A stretch of DNA of 64,000 nt from Duganella aquatilis (GCF_009674565.1 NZ_WKJL01000019.1:48722-112721); one strand, 5' to 3'; positions 32,521 through 40,749 are shown, counted from the first letter of the stretch. Program-made: numbers and translations. Notes: generated by a model from the letters alone, not told the origin.

Positions 32521-35112
32521 ACTCTCAACATCCGCAACATAGTCCCGCCGCCGGTACTTTTGAAACGCCTGCTCGAACGACGCGCAGGCGTCTTCGGCCC
32601 AGTCGCGGATAGTTGCCTTCCCTTCTGGCTGGTCGCCAACGAGGAACACCGTCCGCTGCTTGACCACGTGGCCATATTCGTACTTCACGGCATGCTTGCG
32701 TAGCGCCTGGCCAGCGTAGCGCTCGACCTGCGGGCTAAACGTCGTCATGGTCGTGTACTTCGATTCACCGGACCGGCTGCACCAGGTTTGGAATGCGTCA
32801 TACAGCTGCTGCACACTGACCGTGTGGAACGGCAGTGGCAGAAGGCCGGCCGCCCATTCGCGGTAAAAGCGCTCGGCCGGATTCAGGCTCTTCTCGATCA
32901 GCCGGTCTTTGGCGTCGTTGTAGATCGGCTTCGTGTGTTCGTTGAAGTCGCCCATGTCCAGCTCATGCATCAGGTAGTAGTAGAAGGCCTCGATGCCTCC
33001 CGCAGCGATTTCCTGCGCCACCTCAACGTAGAACTCGCGCGCCAGCGCCGGTGGCGTCCAGATCACCAAGTAGCGGCGGTCGGTCTTATCCAAGGCCAGC
33101 GGCACCAGTTCGTTCGACAGGAAGACGAAATTCATCTGGTTGCGCTCACTGTGTTCTGGCAGGCCTTTCGGGTTGATGATGATCGAGTCGCCCGAGATCA
33201 GGTACTTGAGCTTGCCTTTCATCTGCTTCAACTCGGCGCGAGTCACCACTTCATCCGCGACCATGAACAGCTTCATACTGGCCCAGTCATTGAAGTTGGC
33301 CTCCAGCTGGGCATTGCCGATCACATAGCCATACTCGCCATAGATCGCCTTGACGACCTTCTCAAAGAAGAAGTTCTTACCAGAGCCTTCGTCGCCGTGC
33401 ATGATGATCGATGTTTCCATCTTGGCGCCGGGATTACGCAGCGGGTACGCCAGCCAGCGCGCGATCCATTCATACATATCGTCGTTTCCGTCGACAAGGT
33501 GCATCAGCAGCGTTTGAATCTTCAGGCAGTTGCCTTGCTTGGGCGTCATCTTCCAGCCGCTGAACAGATTCAAGGTTGCTGTGGGACCGCTTGGCTCGGG
33601 ACTCGGCGTTTCAGTCGGATCGAAGACGATGTTCTTCTTCAGCACCCAGTTGCGCGCTGGCCCGCTCCAGAACTTCATCACATCGGAGTTCTGGACAATG
33701 GTACGCATGGCCGACAGCTTCATCAGCATGCGCTGGCGACGATCCCATACGAGGTCTTCGCCGTAGATCAGCACGAAGTTCTCCAGCACGTCATCGACGG
33801 CGCGCCAGTGCGCATCGTCATAAACCTTCTTGGGCTTTTCCTTACGCGGCCGCTCCCCCTCCCCCCCGGCGAAAAGCGGAGCGCTCTCGCCGAACGGGAT
33901 GTCGTCCAGGCCGGCCGGCTGGTCGTCGTCGGCGGCGGCTAGCGGATAGCCGTCGGGGACCACCGTCGAGTCGACGGCGACCGCGAACGAATCAGCGGCG
34001 TCACCGGCTGCGGCTTCGACGACTTGGTCGTCGTTCTCGGGGGCCTTCGCCCCCGCTTGAATTAACTCCTCTCCTCGCGGGGCAGGCCCCGCGCTGATTA
34101 GGCCGCCATCGCTTCCAGCCGGGGGCGGGGGGGCGTCGGACGAGCCGACAGCTTCGCTTCCGCTCGGGGGGCGGGGGGACAAAGAACCAGGTTTGATAGG
34201 AGAAGGAAGGACGGAGCGAGGCGGCTTCCAACCGCTATCAATGCCCATTTTGAAGATGGTCGCCTCGGTGATAACTACGCCACGGCCGCCAAACGACGCC
34301 CAGCGCTTTTTCAGCGCCTCCGGGCCGTCATAGTTCTCGGCGCGCGAAGACCAGTAATCCCACACGCGGAAGCCGTCTTCGCCGAGAGCGCTGTAGAGCG
34401 CCATACCCACACGAATCCAAGTGTGATAGCCCTCCGGGCTAATGTGAGCAAGAGCGGCGTCAAGACGCGCGCGCAGGTCGCGCGAATCGCTGGCGCCGGG
34501 GGGAAGGGGGACCGCCGTCTTGTTGGCACGCACTGGAGTAGCAGCAGGACGAGCGCCACGGACGAGCACGCGCAGGCGGTCAAGCTCAGCTTCCGAAACG
34601 GCATTGATCGTGTCAGGCGAGCCGGCGAACTGGCGGCCTGTGAACGTGAAGAACTGGCTGGAGCAGAACACCTCCAGGCCAATGTCGTTCGATTTAAAGG
34701 TCGTGGTGGCGCCGGCGACAATGATGTGGACGCCAGTGCCCGAAGGCGAGTATTCGGTATAGGAGTCGCAGCCGGCAATGGTCTGCATCGCCAGGTCGCT
34801 GACCTCCCCTGTCTCTGGATCGATGCACTTGTCGATGTCGACGCCGATCAGACCATCACCAGGTAGAAACGCAAAGCCTATGCCCGTGAAGTGGCCATTG
34901 GACGCGGCCAGCTTAGCCAGGGCGACGTCGAGCGTGACCAAACCACTGCGGTCGGCCTGGTCGCCCTGGACGCCACGGCGGCGCTTGCCGTTGACCCAAT
35001 ACGGAACCTTCAGCGGCTTTTGCTTCGCCGGATTCGGGTTCGGTTCGAAACGCCAAACAAGCCACTGTGGCCGCTGACGCAGCTCTTGTGGAATAGCTTC
35101 AAATTGGGACAT
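32518..35112 (-). CDS. Primase-helicase: prim-pol + PriCT-2 + SF3-type helicase
   Basis: An 864-residue replication protein. The N-terminal prim-pol domain (about 10-190) has the metal motif GVDIDKC (Asp92, Asp94). PriCT-2 lies at about 215-290. A long Pro/Gly/Ala-rich linker (295-425) is followed by a DUF5906/SF3-like helicase (about 430-740) with Walker A GDEGSGKN (573-580) and Walker B near LFMVADE (about 610). It resembles P4 alpha-type proteins that recognise the origin, unwind and prime. It is the only replication protein seen. Confidence 0.92.
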   Translation of the reverse strand: MSQFEAIPQELRQRPQWLVWRFEPNPNPAKQKPLKVPYWVNGKRRRGVQGDQADRSGLVTLDVALAKLAASNGHFTGIGFAFLPGDGLIGVDIDKCIDPETGEVSDLAMQTIAGCDSYTEYSPSGTGVHIIVAGATTTFKSNDIGLEVFCSSQFFTFTGRQFAGSPDTINAVSEAELDRLRVLVRGARPAATPVRANKTAVPLPPGASDSRDLRARLDAALAHISPEGYHTWIRVGMALYSALGEDGFRVWDYWSSRAENYDGPEALKKRWASFGGRGVVITEATIFKMGIDSGWKPPRSVLPSPIKPGSLSPRPPSGSEAVGSSDAPPPPAGSDGGLISAGPAPRGEELIQAGAKAPENDDQVVEAAAGDAADSFAVAVDSTVVPDGYPLAAADDDQPAGLDDIPFGESAPLFAGGEGERPRKEKPKKVYDDAHWRAVDDVLENFVLIYGEDLVWDRRQRMLMKLSAMRTIVQNSDVMKFWSGPARNWVLKKNIVFDPTETPSPEPSGPTATLNLFSGWKMTPKQGNCLKIQTLLMHLVDGNDDMYEWIARWLAYPLRNPGAKMETSIIMHGDEGSGKNFFFEKVVKAIYGEYGYVIGNAQLEANFNDWASMKLFMVADEVVTRAELKQMKGKLKYLISGDSIIINPKGLPEHSERNQMNFVFLSNELVPLALDKTDRRYLVIWTPPALAREFYVEVAQEIAAGGIEAFYYYLMHELDMGDFNEHTKPIYNDAKDRLIEKSLNPAERFYREWAAGLLPLPFHTVSVQQLYDAFQTWCSRSGESKYTTMTTFSPQVERYAGQALRKHAVKYEYGHVVKQRTVFLVGDQPEGKATIRDWAEDACASFEQAFQKYRRRDYVADVES

Positions 35113-35528
35113 CAGGCGCGGCCGCTCCGGTATTCGATCCGCTGACCAGCCATCACCGAGGGGATATCGCGAAACTCGTCGCCCTCCGGGCGCTGGGGGC
35201 GCGGGGGAAAGTGTTTGGCCAGGTTGAGTTCACGCCGGGGAGCTACGTAACGCGGCCCTACTGGCACAGCAGCAACCGGACGGCTTTCGACCGGAATGCC
35301 CAGGTATTGGCGGCCAGCATCGGTGACCGTGCATTTCGCGCCGAGAACATTGATGAGGCCACAGCGCTCCAGGCGATCAATGGCGTCACGGCAGAACGTG
35401 AACTGGCTGCCGCGCCAATTGCGCACGCGCATTATTTCGGGAGTGGTGGCCATGCCGCCGATGTTTTGCAGCGCACGGAGCGCCAAGTGGGCGGCGCTTT
35501 CGCGGCGCGGGAGTTCGTGATTAGCCAT
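35112..35528 (-). CDS. Hypothetical winged-helix-like phage protein
   Basis: The ATG at 35528 overlaps the stop of the upstream gene and gives 138 residues. Residues 12-75 read as a winged-helix DNA-binding domain (ATTPEIMRVRNW..., FCRDAIDRLERCGLI, CTVTDAGRQYL). The tail is Pro/Arg-rich. Its position between a CII-like protein and the primase suggests a replication accessory or regulator. Confidence 0.6.
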   Translation of the reverse strand: MANHELPRRESAAHLALRALQNIGGMATTPEIMRVRNWRGSQFTFCRDAIDRLERCGLINVLGAKCTVTDAGRQYLGIPVESRPVAAVPVGPRYVAPRRELNLAKHFPPRPQRPEGDEFRDIPSVMAGQRIEYRSGRA

Positions 35529-35988
35529 GCATGCCACCTCGGACGGTGCGATCAGCCATCACCTCTAAGCGCGCTACCATCTGGTGCGCGGCCTGGACCA
35601 TGCTGTACACCACCTTCTTGATAGATTCAATCTCGCTCAGTTCAATAACTCCGTCAGCCAGCGCTTTATGGACTTCAGCACCCACGTCGCCATTGCACAT
35701 CCAGACCTTCGTTACTGTTTCCAGGATTGCCGCTTCGCTGGCCGTTTCTGGCCCCTCAACGGACACGCAAACGTAACCGTGATTTGCCGCCAAGGCATGC
35801 AGCACGCTGGCATCGCCCGTCAGACCGATAATGCGATCCACTTCGTCCAGCGTAGGCTTATTGCTGGTCGAATTGGGATTTGCTTTGTTACGGAGGATCA
35901 CAGGCGACATGCCCAGGCGCGCCGCAAGCGCCGTATGGCCGCCAGTCGCGCTGTGAACAGTCTTGTGAAGGGCGTCTGAAACACTCAT
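35521..35988 (-). CDS. CII-like phage regulator (Phage_CP76 family)
   Basis: The ATG at 35988 has an AAGAGG ribosome site and gives 155 residues. The N-terminal helix-turn-helix (about 5-60; HTALAARLGMSPVILRNKANP) followed by PTLDEVDRIIGLTGD and a long helix fits the Phage_CP76/YmfL regulators. It is second in the leftward early operon after the Cro-like gene. It probably influences the lysis-lysogeny choice. Confidence 0.8.
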   Translation of the reverse strand: MSVSDALHKTVHSATGGHTALAARLGMSPVILRNKANPNSTSNKPTLDEVDRIIGLTGDASVLHALAANHGYVCVSVEGPETASEAAILETVTKVWMCNGDVGAEVHKALADGVIELSEIESIKKVVYSMVQAAHQMVARLEVMADRTVRGGMHG

Positions 35989-36047
35989 GCAAAACCTCTT
36001 AAAAAGAATGGTGAAAAAGCAACTGCAATAAATTAAACTGGACTCGA

Positions 36048-36314
36048 TTACTTGCTTTCGTCTGCCGCTACCGCGACAGCAGAGCAGCAGCCGCAGGTGC
36101 CACGAAGAAATGCCCAATCAACATCGGGCCGTAGAGATTCGCACTGCACCTGCCGCTGCGACTCACGCTCTATCCGAATGCAAAGGCTTTCCCCGAGCTG
36201 CTGATTTATAGACACGGCTTTGCGCAAATAACGTTCAGACGTGGCACAAGCAGTGCAGAACGCCAAGCGCTCGGGCTTCGACAAACGGTTTAGAAATTTA
36301 AGTAAGTTTTCCAT
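36048..36314 (-). CDS. Cro-like (YdaS-type) repressor
   Basis: The ATG at 36314 is chosen because upstream in-frame starts are non-ATG. The protein has 88 residues. The middle (about 28-60) reads as helix-turn-helix (RYLRKAVSINQQLGESLCIRIERES) and the ending RPDVDWAFLRG is typical of YdaS-type Cro proteins. It is the first gene of the leftward lytic operon and is divergent from the repressor. Confidence 0.8.
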   Translation of the reverse strand: MENLLKFLNRLSKPERLAFCTACATSERYLRKAVSINQQLGESLCIRIERESQRQVQCESLRPDVDWAFLRGTCGCCSAVAVAADESK

Positions 36315-36320
36315 GTGCAA

Positions 36321-36377
36321 ATATTACTAAATGGTAATGGATTGGTCAATACCGTTTGGTTATTTACTGAACGGTAA
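36321..36377. promoter_or_regulatory. Left-facing early promoter with three operators (immunity region)
   Basis: Three sites of form TTAC-N6-GTAA: TTACTAAATGGTAA (36324-36337), ATACCGTTTGGTTA (36349-36362) and TTACTGAACGGTAA (36364-36377). On the minus strand, -35 TTGACC (36344-36349) and -10 TAATAT (36321-36326) are separated by 17 bases, and the first operator overlaps the -10. This would be the Cro promoter, repressed by the CI-like protein. Confidence 0.8.
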
Positions 36378-36397
36378 TTGGCGGGGAAAATGACACT

Positions 36398-36853
36398 ATG
36401 CAAATACAAGACATACGCAGACAAAATCTTCGCCAACTAATCCGGGATAGCTACGGAGACTCGCAGGCGCGGTTTATTGACGAGACTGGTGAGAACCAGG
36501 GGGAGATTTCGGGCCTACTGCGGACGAAATCTTTTGGCGAGAAGAAGGCCCGTAATCTTGAAAAGAAGGCAGGCCTGACTGCTGGATGGCTGGATCGCCC
36601 TATATCACAAGCAGATGAAGTGGCCGCCCCTCCGGAAGCCCAAAAAGGCCCAAGCATGGGCGCCCCGCTAGTGCCAGTGATACCACTCGGACAAATTGAA
36701 AAGGGGAAGGCGGCGCTGGTGTACGTAGACATGGCCGAACTGGAGCTGCTTACTAACTATCGCCAGGCGACAGACGTCGGGCGCAGTTCGATCATGATTG
36801 CTGCAGAAGTGTCAGAAAAACGATTTGTTACTGTTATTGGAAACCAGTCGTAA
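36398..36853 (+). CDS. CI-like prophage repressor without peptidase domain
   Basis: A 151-residue protein. Residues 5-65 form the helix-turn-helix (NLRQLIRDSYGDSQARFIDETGENQGEISGLLR). A linker leads to a short C-terminal region (about 105-151; LVYVDMAELELLTNYRQATDVGRS). The LexA-like S24 self-cleavage domain is absent, so induction cannot use RecA-driven cleavage in the lambda manner. It is divergent from the Cro-like gene across three operators. It most likely maintains lysogeny. Confidence 0.82.
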   Translation: MQIQDIRRQNLRQLIRDSYGDSQARFIDETGENQGEISGLLRTKSFGEKKARNLEKKAGLTAGWLDRPISQADEVAAPPEAQKGPSMGAPLVPVIPLGQIEKGKAALVYVDMAELELLTNYRQATDVGRSSIMIAAEVSEKRFVTVIGNQS

Positions 36854-37165
36854 TACAGATGGACGCTCAGCCGGGTGCTGCGCCGCCAGCCCTTCCGCAA
36901 TTCTTATCAACTGCTCTCTGGCTTCCAAGTTCATTGCTAAATACGCATCTGTTAGGCGGCGTACGTCGGGCGTCGTTGTTCCGGGCATAGTGTTACTGAT
37001 TGTTCAAAGTAAATAGTAAATATATCTCAAAAAGAATAACTCGATCCGTGGAGCAACTTTTTCGCTGGACTGGTTCTGATGGGGATAGATGACGGTGAAG
37101 GTCGATGTGCCGCCAAAGTGGCGGCACTTTTCCACCATTTTACACAAACGCGCGACAATCGCGCG
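36854..37165. other. Non-coding region after repressor
   Basis: The 312 bases hold no convincing gene. An AT-rich part around 36990-37040 could hold a promoter for the Arc-like gene. A terminator lies at 37107-37131. A CGCGCGA/TCGCGCG hairpin (37149-37165) abuts the Arc-like start, where no ribosome site is visible. Confidence 0.5.
37107..37131 (+). terminator. Intrinsic terminator after repressor gene
   Basis: GTGCCGCC - AAAGT - GGCGGCAC followed by TTTT. Confidence 0.8.
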
Positions 37166-37402
37166 ATGACCCTAGCAAAAAAACAAAAGCCACCACGCGT
37201 TAAGACTGCGCTTCGAATCCCCGAGGAACTACATCGTGAAATAACGCAGGCGGCGCAGTTGAATGATCGATCCTTTAACGCCGAAGTTTTGTTCCGCCTC
37301 TCCCAGTTCCACACAAAGGAATCGCTGGACGTGCTGCACACCGAGAATGCCGAAATCAAGGCGGTTACCCAAGAGATCCTGAGACTAGTACGCACTCGTT
37401 GA
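37166..37402 (+). CDS. Arc-like ribbon-helix-helix regulator
   Basis: The ATG at 37166 gives 78 residues. The ribbon-helix-helix region (about 10-52; VKTALRIPEELHREITQAAQLNDRSFNAEVLFRL) is typical of Arc/MetJ proteins. It lies between the repressor and the second operator cluster and ends before a terminator. It may be a second immunity regulator, as Arc is in P22. Confidence 0.82.
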   Translation: MTLAKKQKPPRVKTALRIPEELHREITQAAQLNDRSFNAEVLFRLSQFHTKESLDVLHTENAEIKAVTQEILRLVRTR

Positions 37403-37444
37403 CGACAGCGTCCCGCGTCTTTTCCTTGCAACACGATAGTCAGA

Positions 37445-37470
37445 AATCGGCCACGGGCCGATTTTTTTTC
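37445..37470 (+). terminator. Intrinsic terminator after Arc-like gene
   Basis: AATCGGCC - ACG - GGCCGATT followed by a run of T. Confidence 0.85.
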
Positions 37471-37480
37471 ACCTCAAAGA

Positions 37481-37551
37481 TTAAGAAACGGTAATTTTTC
37501 AAGTAATTATTACTATTTGGTGTTGACGTTTAAATTACCACTTAGTAATAT
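37481..37551 (+). promoter_or_regulatory. Right-facing early promoter with three operators
   Basis: Sites TTAAGAAACGGTAA (37481-37494), TTACTATTTGGTGT (37510-37523) and TTACCACTTAGTAA (37535-37548) match the TTAC-N6-GTAA operators of the immunity region. -35 TTGACG (37523-37528) and -10 TAATAT (37546-37551) are 17 bases apart, with the last operator over the -10. It drives the ParB-like/integrase operon and should be repressed by CI and perhaps by Cro. Confidence 0.8.
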
Positions 37552-37580
37552 CCACTCCGTCATCTTTCAACGGAGCGGCA

Positions 37581-37772
37581 ATGAACTGTTTATCCCCCAG
37601 ATCTATCCCATCTGACGAACTCGGACCTGTCCGTGTAGTCGCAGTGGCCACTGATAAGTTCCATGGCCTCAAAGGCCACGCGTACATCAAGGCACGCAAC
37701 CTCAACCCACCAGTCAAACGTGTGCAGACGTCTGCACAATCGCCGGCTGGGCGGGCGGAGGTCTGCAAATGA
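37581..37772 (+). CDS. Small hypothetical protein, first gene of ParB-like operon
   Basis: A 63-residue protein with a GGAG ribosome site. The first part is beta-like (VRVVAVATDKFHGLKGHAYIKA). Palindrome copy 4 lies inside the coding sequence (codons for VQTSAQ). It overlaps the next gene by 4 bases. No family is recognised. Confidence 0.55.
   Translation: MNCLSPRSIPSDELGPVRVVAVATDKFHGLKGHAYIKARNLNPPVKRVQTSAQSPAGRAEVCK
37722..37737. repeat. Dispersed palindrome GTGCAGACGTCTGCAC, copy 4
   Basis: Exact 16-bp palindrome inside the first small gene of the ParB-like operon, 562 bases before the parB-like start. Confidence 0.9.
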
Positions 37773-38287
37773 ACTCTCCGACCAAGCAAACCCTCCTCGA
37801 CGCGACTCAGGAGGAAACCACCACCGCCCTAGTAACCAGCTTTGACCGCCTGAGTCTCGCCGCCAGGAATGCCGGCGACCTACTCCAGCAGTCAGGATTC
37901 TCCGGCTTCCTGGGCGACACCGCAGATGCGCTGCGGACTGCACTGGCGATCCATGGTCATCTGCTGCAGCAGTACGTCGTAAAGATTCGCACCAGCGCCG
38001 GAGCCAGTGCAGACGTCTGCACAGTCACAGCCCACACCAGCCAAGGTGCGTATGCAGCTGCGGCTGAACGCCAGGGCGATGAACCATTCGGCATTTCCGT
38101 GATGCCGGCAGTTTTTGCTGATCTGGAGGTAGCGCACCGCGCGCTCAAGATCAGCGGTCCGTTGGAGCAAGCCCTGAAAGATAAAGCGCTCAGCATCGCC
38201 ATCCACAGCTATGCGCGTAACAAGCGCCGCCGCGCGCTACCAATCACCGATTTCAAACGCCAAGCGGCAAACGACCGCGATCAATGA
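37769..38287 (+). CDS. Hypothetical helical phage protein
   Basis: A 172-residue, mostly helical protein with no recognised family. A basic C-terminal part (YARNKRRRALPITDFKRQ) could bind nucleic acid. Palindrome copy 5 lies inside it (codons for SADVCT). It overlaps the small gene before it and the ParB-like gene after it, so the three are one operon. Confidence 0.6.
   Translation: MNSPTKQTLLDATQEETTTALVTSFDRLSLAARNAGDLLQQSGFSGFLGDTADALRTALAIHGHLLQQYVVKIRTSAGASADVCTVTAHTSQGAYAAAAERQGDEPFGISVMPAVFADLEVAHRALKISGPLEQALKDKALSIAIHSYARNKRRRALPITDFKRQAANDRDQ
38007..38022. repeat. Dispersed palindrome GTGCAGACGTCTGCAC, copy 5
   Basis: Exact 16-bp palindrome in coding sequence 262 bases before the parB-like start and 285 bases from copy 4. 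Confidence 0.9.
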
Positions 38288-40269
38288 AAGACCACACCAT
38301 GAGCAAACTCGTTGTACTTCCTGCGCCGGTTGTGCCGGCACCAGTTGACCAAGTGATCGTTGCCGATGAACTTGTGAGCGACGGCTATCGTGACATTCCA
38401 ACTCACCTAATCCGCATCTCGTACACCAACCGCACTCGATTCAATCTGGAAGCGTTGCAACAGCTTTCGGAGAACATCGCAGAGGTTGGCATCCTTCAGC
38501 CCATCCTCATGCGCCCATGCACGCCGACCACCGAGGCGCCGCAGATATTTGAAATCGTTGCCGGTGAGCGCCGCTTCCGTGCGGCGTGCATGGCAGGTTT
38601 GTACGCAGTCCCTGCGAGCGTCAAAACTCTGACTGACAAGCAGGCCGCTGAAATTCAACTGCTGGAAAACATTCAGCGCGAGAATCCACATCCATTGGAA
38701 GAGGCTATCGGCTTTGAACAGCTCATGCTCAATCACGGCTACAACGCTGACCAGCTGGCCGCCAAGGTGAAGCAGTCAAGGTCCTACGTGTACGGGCGCC
38801 TGAAGTTGTGCGCCCTGGCGAACGGCGTTCGCGACGACTTCCTGGACGACAAGTTCAGTGCATCCATCGCCCTGCTGATCGCCAGGTTACCGACGCCGAC
38901 GATGCAAGTGCAGGCCGCCGAGGAAATCATCGACGGCAACCGTTACACCGGTGAGCCGATGTCGTATCGATCCGCGCAGCAACATATGCGCCATAACTAT
39001 ATGCTTGATATTGGGAACGCCGTGTTCCCAATCAAAGACGCGCGCTTAGTCGAAAAAGCCGGCTCTTGCGAGACCTGTCAAAAGCGTACGGGCAATCAGC
39101 CAGACGTCGATACAAATGACGACGACGAAGAAGCAACGGACTACTGTACGGAACCAGCGTGCTACCACGAGAAGACCGCAGCGTTTCAGCAGCGCAAACG
39201 CGACGAAGCGGCAAAGACTGGCCAGACCATCATTGTGGGCGACGACGCAAAGAAGATCATGCCGAACAGCTACGGAAGCCTTCGCGCTGGCTGGTCTGAT
39301 ATCGACAAGACGATGTACTTGTCCAGTGGTTCAACCAACTACAGAACGCTACTGCAGGACAAGCTGCCAGAAATCACCTTGCTTGAGTCGCCATACGTCA
39401 AAGGCACATTCTTGAGCATCGCTCGCACCGATGAACTGGAGGAACTGGTGGAGGGCGTAATCGGCGCCGGCAAAACCGACGCTGCCCGCGCGGCGCTGGA
39501 CAAAGTACGCGAACAGAAGTCCGAGCGCGAAGCTGGCATCGAGCGCAAATATCGCAAGGAACTCTTTGAGGCCGTACGCGTAGCTCCAATTGGCCTTGCA
39601 ACTCTGTATGACGAGCGGATCGTGGCTGGCCAACTGTACCGCGGCTTGGGCCAGCAGGAAGAGGCCCATCTGCGCAAGTTCTGGAACTGGGCAGGCCCTG
39701 AGTACGAGAGCGGTTACGACAACGAGAAGAAACAATACGTCAACGGCACCAACAAAATCCTCGCCGAAATTCATCAGATGAGCGTTGACCAGGCAAAGCA
39801 ACTGATTCGCGACGTCCTGCTGGTTAGGGAAACCGCCGTGTTCACCTACACACGCAATCTGGAAGAGCCGGTCCAGATGCTCGCAGCGGCAGCGGATCAA
39901 GGGGTGGACGCTGCTGCTATTCGGGCAGCGATTGCAAAAGAGTCCAAGGCCAAAGAAAAAGAGAAGGCAGCGAAGCAGAAGGCAAAGGCAGCAAAGAAAG
40001 AGGCCAAGAAGCCGAAGCAAGCGGAGATACAAATGCCGCCTCCGAAGGAACAGTCGGTCCCGGCCAGCGCTGGCGATGCAGAACCGCGCACCCAGGCGGA
40101 GGACGCAACGCCGTCGCCGGCGCCACGTCCGAAACTAAAGCTCAAGCAGAAGGTAGAGGACGCCAAAGAAAAACAGGCCGGTCCCGTAATCAAAATCAAG
40201 AAAAGCCGTACCGTATCGCCACAGCCAAACGATGGGCTGCCTGCCGACATGGAATATCCGAACGAGTAA
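38284..40269 (+). CDS. ParB/Spo0J-like DNA-binding protein
   Basis: A 661-residue ParB-family protein. The N-terminal CTPase/ParB domain (about 35-145) has the C-motif VAGERRFRAA (92-101) and ENIQRENPHPLEEA (128-141). A central helix-turn-helix (about 152-205) would bind specific palindromes. Four cysteines (262, 265, 288, 293; CETC...CTEPAC) look like a zinc site. The C-terminus (about 550-610) is Lys/Ala-rich. No ParA gene is present. In ParB proteins CTP binding drives sliding along DNA from parS. Five identical palindromes in the prophage are the obvious candidate sites. A start at Met6 is also possible. Confidence 0.88.
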   Translation: MKDHTMSKLVVLPAPVVPAPVDQVIVADELVSDGYRDIPTHLIRISYTNRTRFNLEALQQLSENIAEVGILQPILMRPCTPTTEAPQIFEIVAGERRFRAACMAGLYAVPASVKTLTDKQAAEIQLLENIQRENPHPLEEAIGFEQLMLNHGYNADQLAAKVKQSRSYVYGRLKLCALANGVRDDFLDDKFSASIALLIARLPTPTMQVQAAEEIIDGNRYTGEPMSYRSAQQHMRHNYMLDIGNAVFPIKDARLVEKAGSCETCQKRTGNQPDVDTNDDDEEATDYCTEPACYHEKTAAFQQRKRDEAAKTGQTIIVGDDAKKIMPNSYGSLRAGWSDIDKTMYLSSGSTNYRTLLQDKLPEITLLESPYVKGTFLSIARTDELEELVEGVIGAGKTDAARAALDKVREQKSEREAGIERKYRKELFEAVRVAPIGLATLYDERIVAGQLYRGLGQQEEAHLRKFWNWAGPEYESGYDNEKKQYVNGTNKILAEIHQMSVDQAKQLIRDVLLVRETAVFTYTRNLEEPVQMLAAAADQGVDAAAIRAAIAKESKAKEKEKAAKQKAKAAKKEAKKPKQAEIQMPPPKEQSVPASAGDAEPRTQAEDATPSPAPRPKLKLKQKVEDAKEKQAGPVIKIKKSRTVSPQPNDGLPADMEYPNE

Positions 40270-40284
40270 GAAAGCCTGAAAAAA

Positions 40285-40485
40285 ATGGATCGCAACATCA
40301 TCGCAATCGATCACCAATACGCCAGCCAAGAAGCCGCTATCGCAATCGCGTGCTACTCGGCGGCAGCTCATAACGGCTTCGCGAACAGCCAGGCCGATGC
40401 ATGTGAGGCCCGCAGCCTCGCATGCCCGGCCTGCCCATTCGCAAGTAGCGCACCAGTCCAACCTTCTACAGTGGAGGGCAAGTAA
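40285..40485 (+). CDS. Small cysteine-containing phage protein
   Basis: A 66-residue protein with an Ala-rich helix and a short cysteine cluster (DACEARSLACPACP), perhaps a zinc knuckle. It lies between the ParB-like and DUF4224 genes on the same strand. No family is recognised. Confidence 0.5.
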   Translation: MDRNIIAIDHQYASQEAAIAIACYSAAAHNGFANSQADACEARSLACPACPFASSAPVQPSTVEGK

Positions 40486-40486
40486 T

Positions 40487-40747
40487 ATGACCGCAATCTT
40501 TGAACTTCACTTGACCAGTGAAACGCTCAGCTCGGATGAAGTAGCTGATATCACCGGTTGCATTCGCCGCGCCGACCAGTTGGCATGGCTGAATCGAAAC
40601 GGCTGGATCTTTCACACGAATAAGGCAGGAATTCCGATCATCGGACGCATGTTCGCGCGCATGAAGATGGCCGGCATCAACCCAGCCACGCTGGCCAGCA
40701 GCGCGCAAGCCAGCGGCTGGAGCATCGATATGAGCAAGGTACGTTAA
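40487..40747 (+). CDS. DUF4224 protein next to integrase
   Basis: The ATG at 40487 with a GGAGGG ribosome site gives 86 residues. Residues 5-55 match DUF4224 (LTSETLSSDEVADITGCIRRADQLAWLNRNGWIF). Genes of this family regularly precede phage integrases. A role in excision or in control of integration is plausible but unproven. Confidence 0.8.
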   Translation: MTAIFELHLTSETLSSDEVADITGCIRRADQLAWLNRNGWIFHTNKAGIPIIGRMFARMKMAGINPATLASSAQASGWSIDMSKVR

Positions 40748-40749
40748 GC

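Noticed and set aside
32283..32540. Leftward open frame of about 85 codons after the primase gene
   Set aside because: It crosses the iteron array and its repeats of VDGVDGIDG and NTVNTVN come from the tandem 9-base units. No ribosome site or family is seen.
36798..37016. Rightward 72-codon frame after the repressor
   Set aside because: It begins inside the repressor gene in another frame, has no ribosome site and looks like chance sequence.
38284..40269. Plasmid-type partition system (parAB) in the prophage
   Set aside because: Only the ParB-like gene is present. No Walker-type ParA gene lies near it and the element is integrated, so ordinary partition is not supported.
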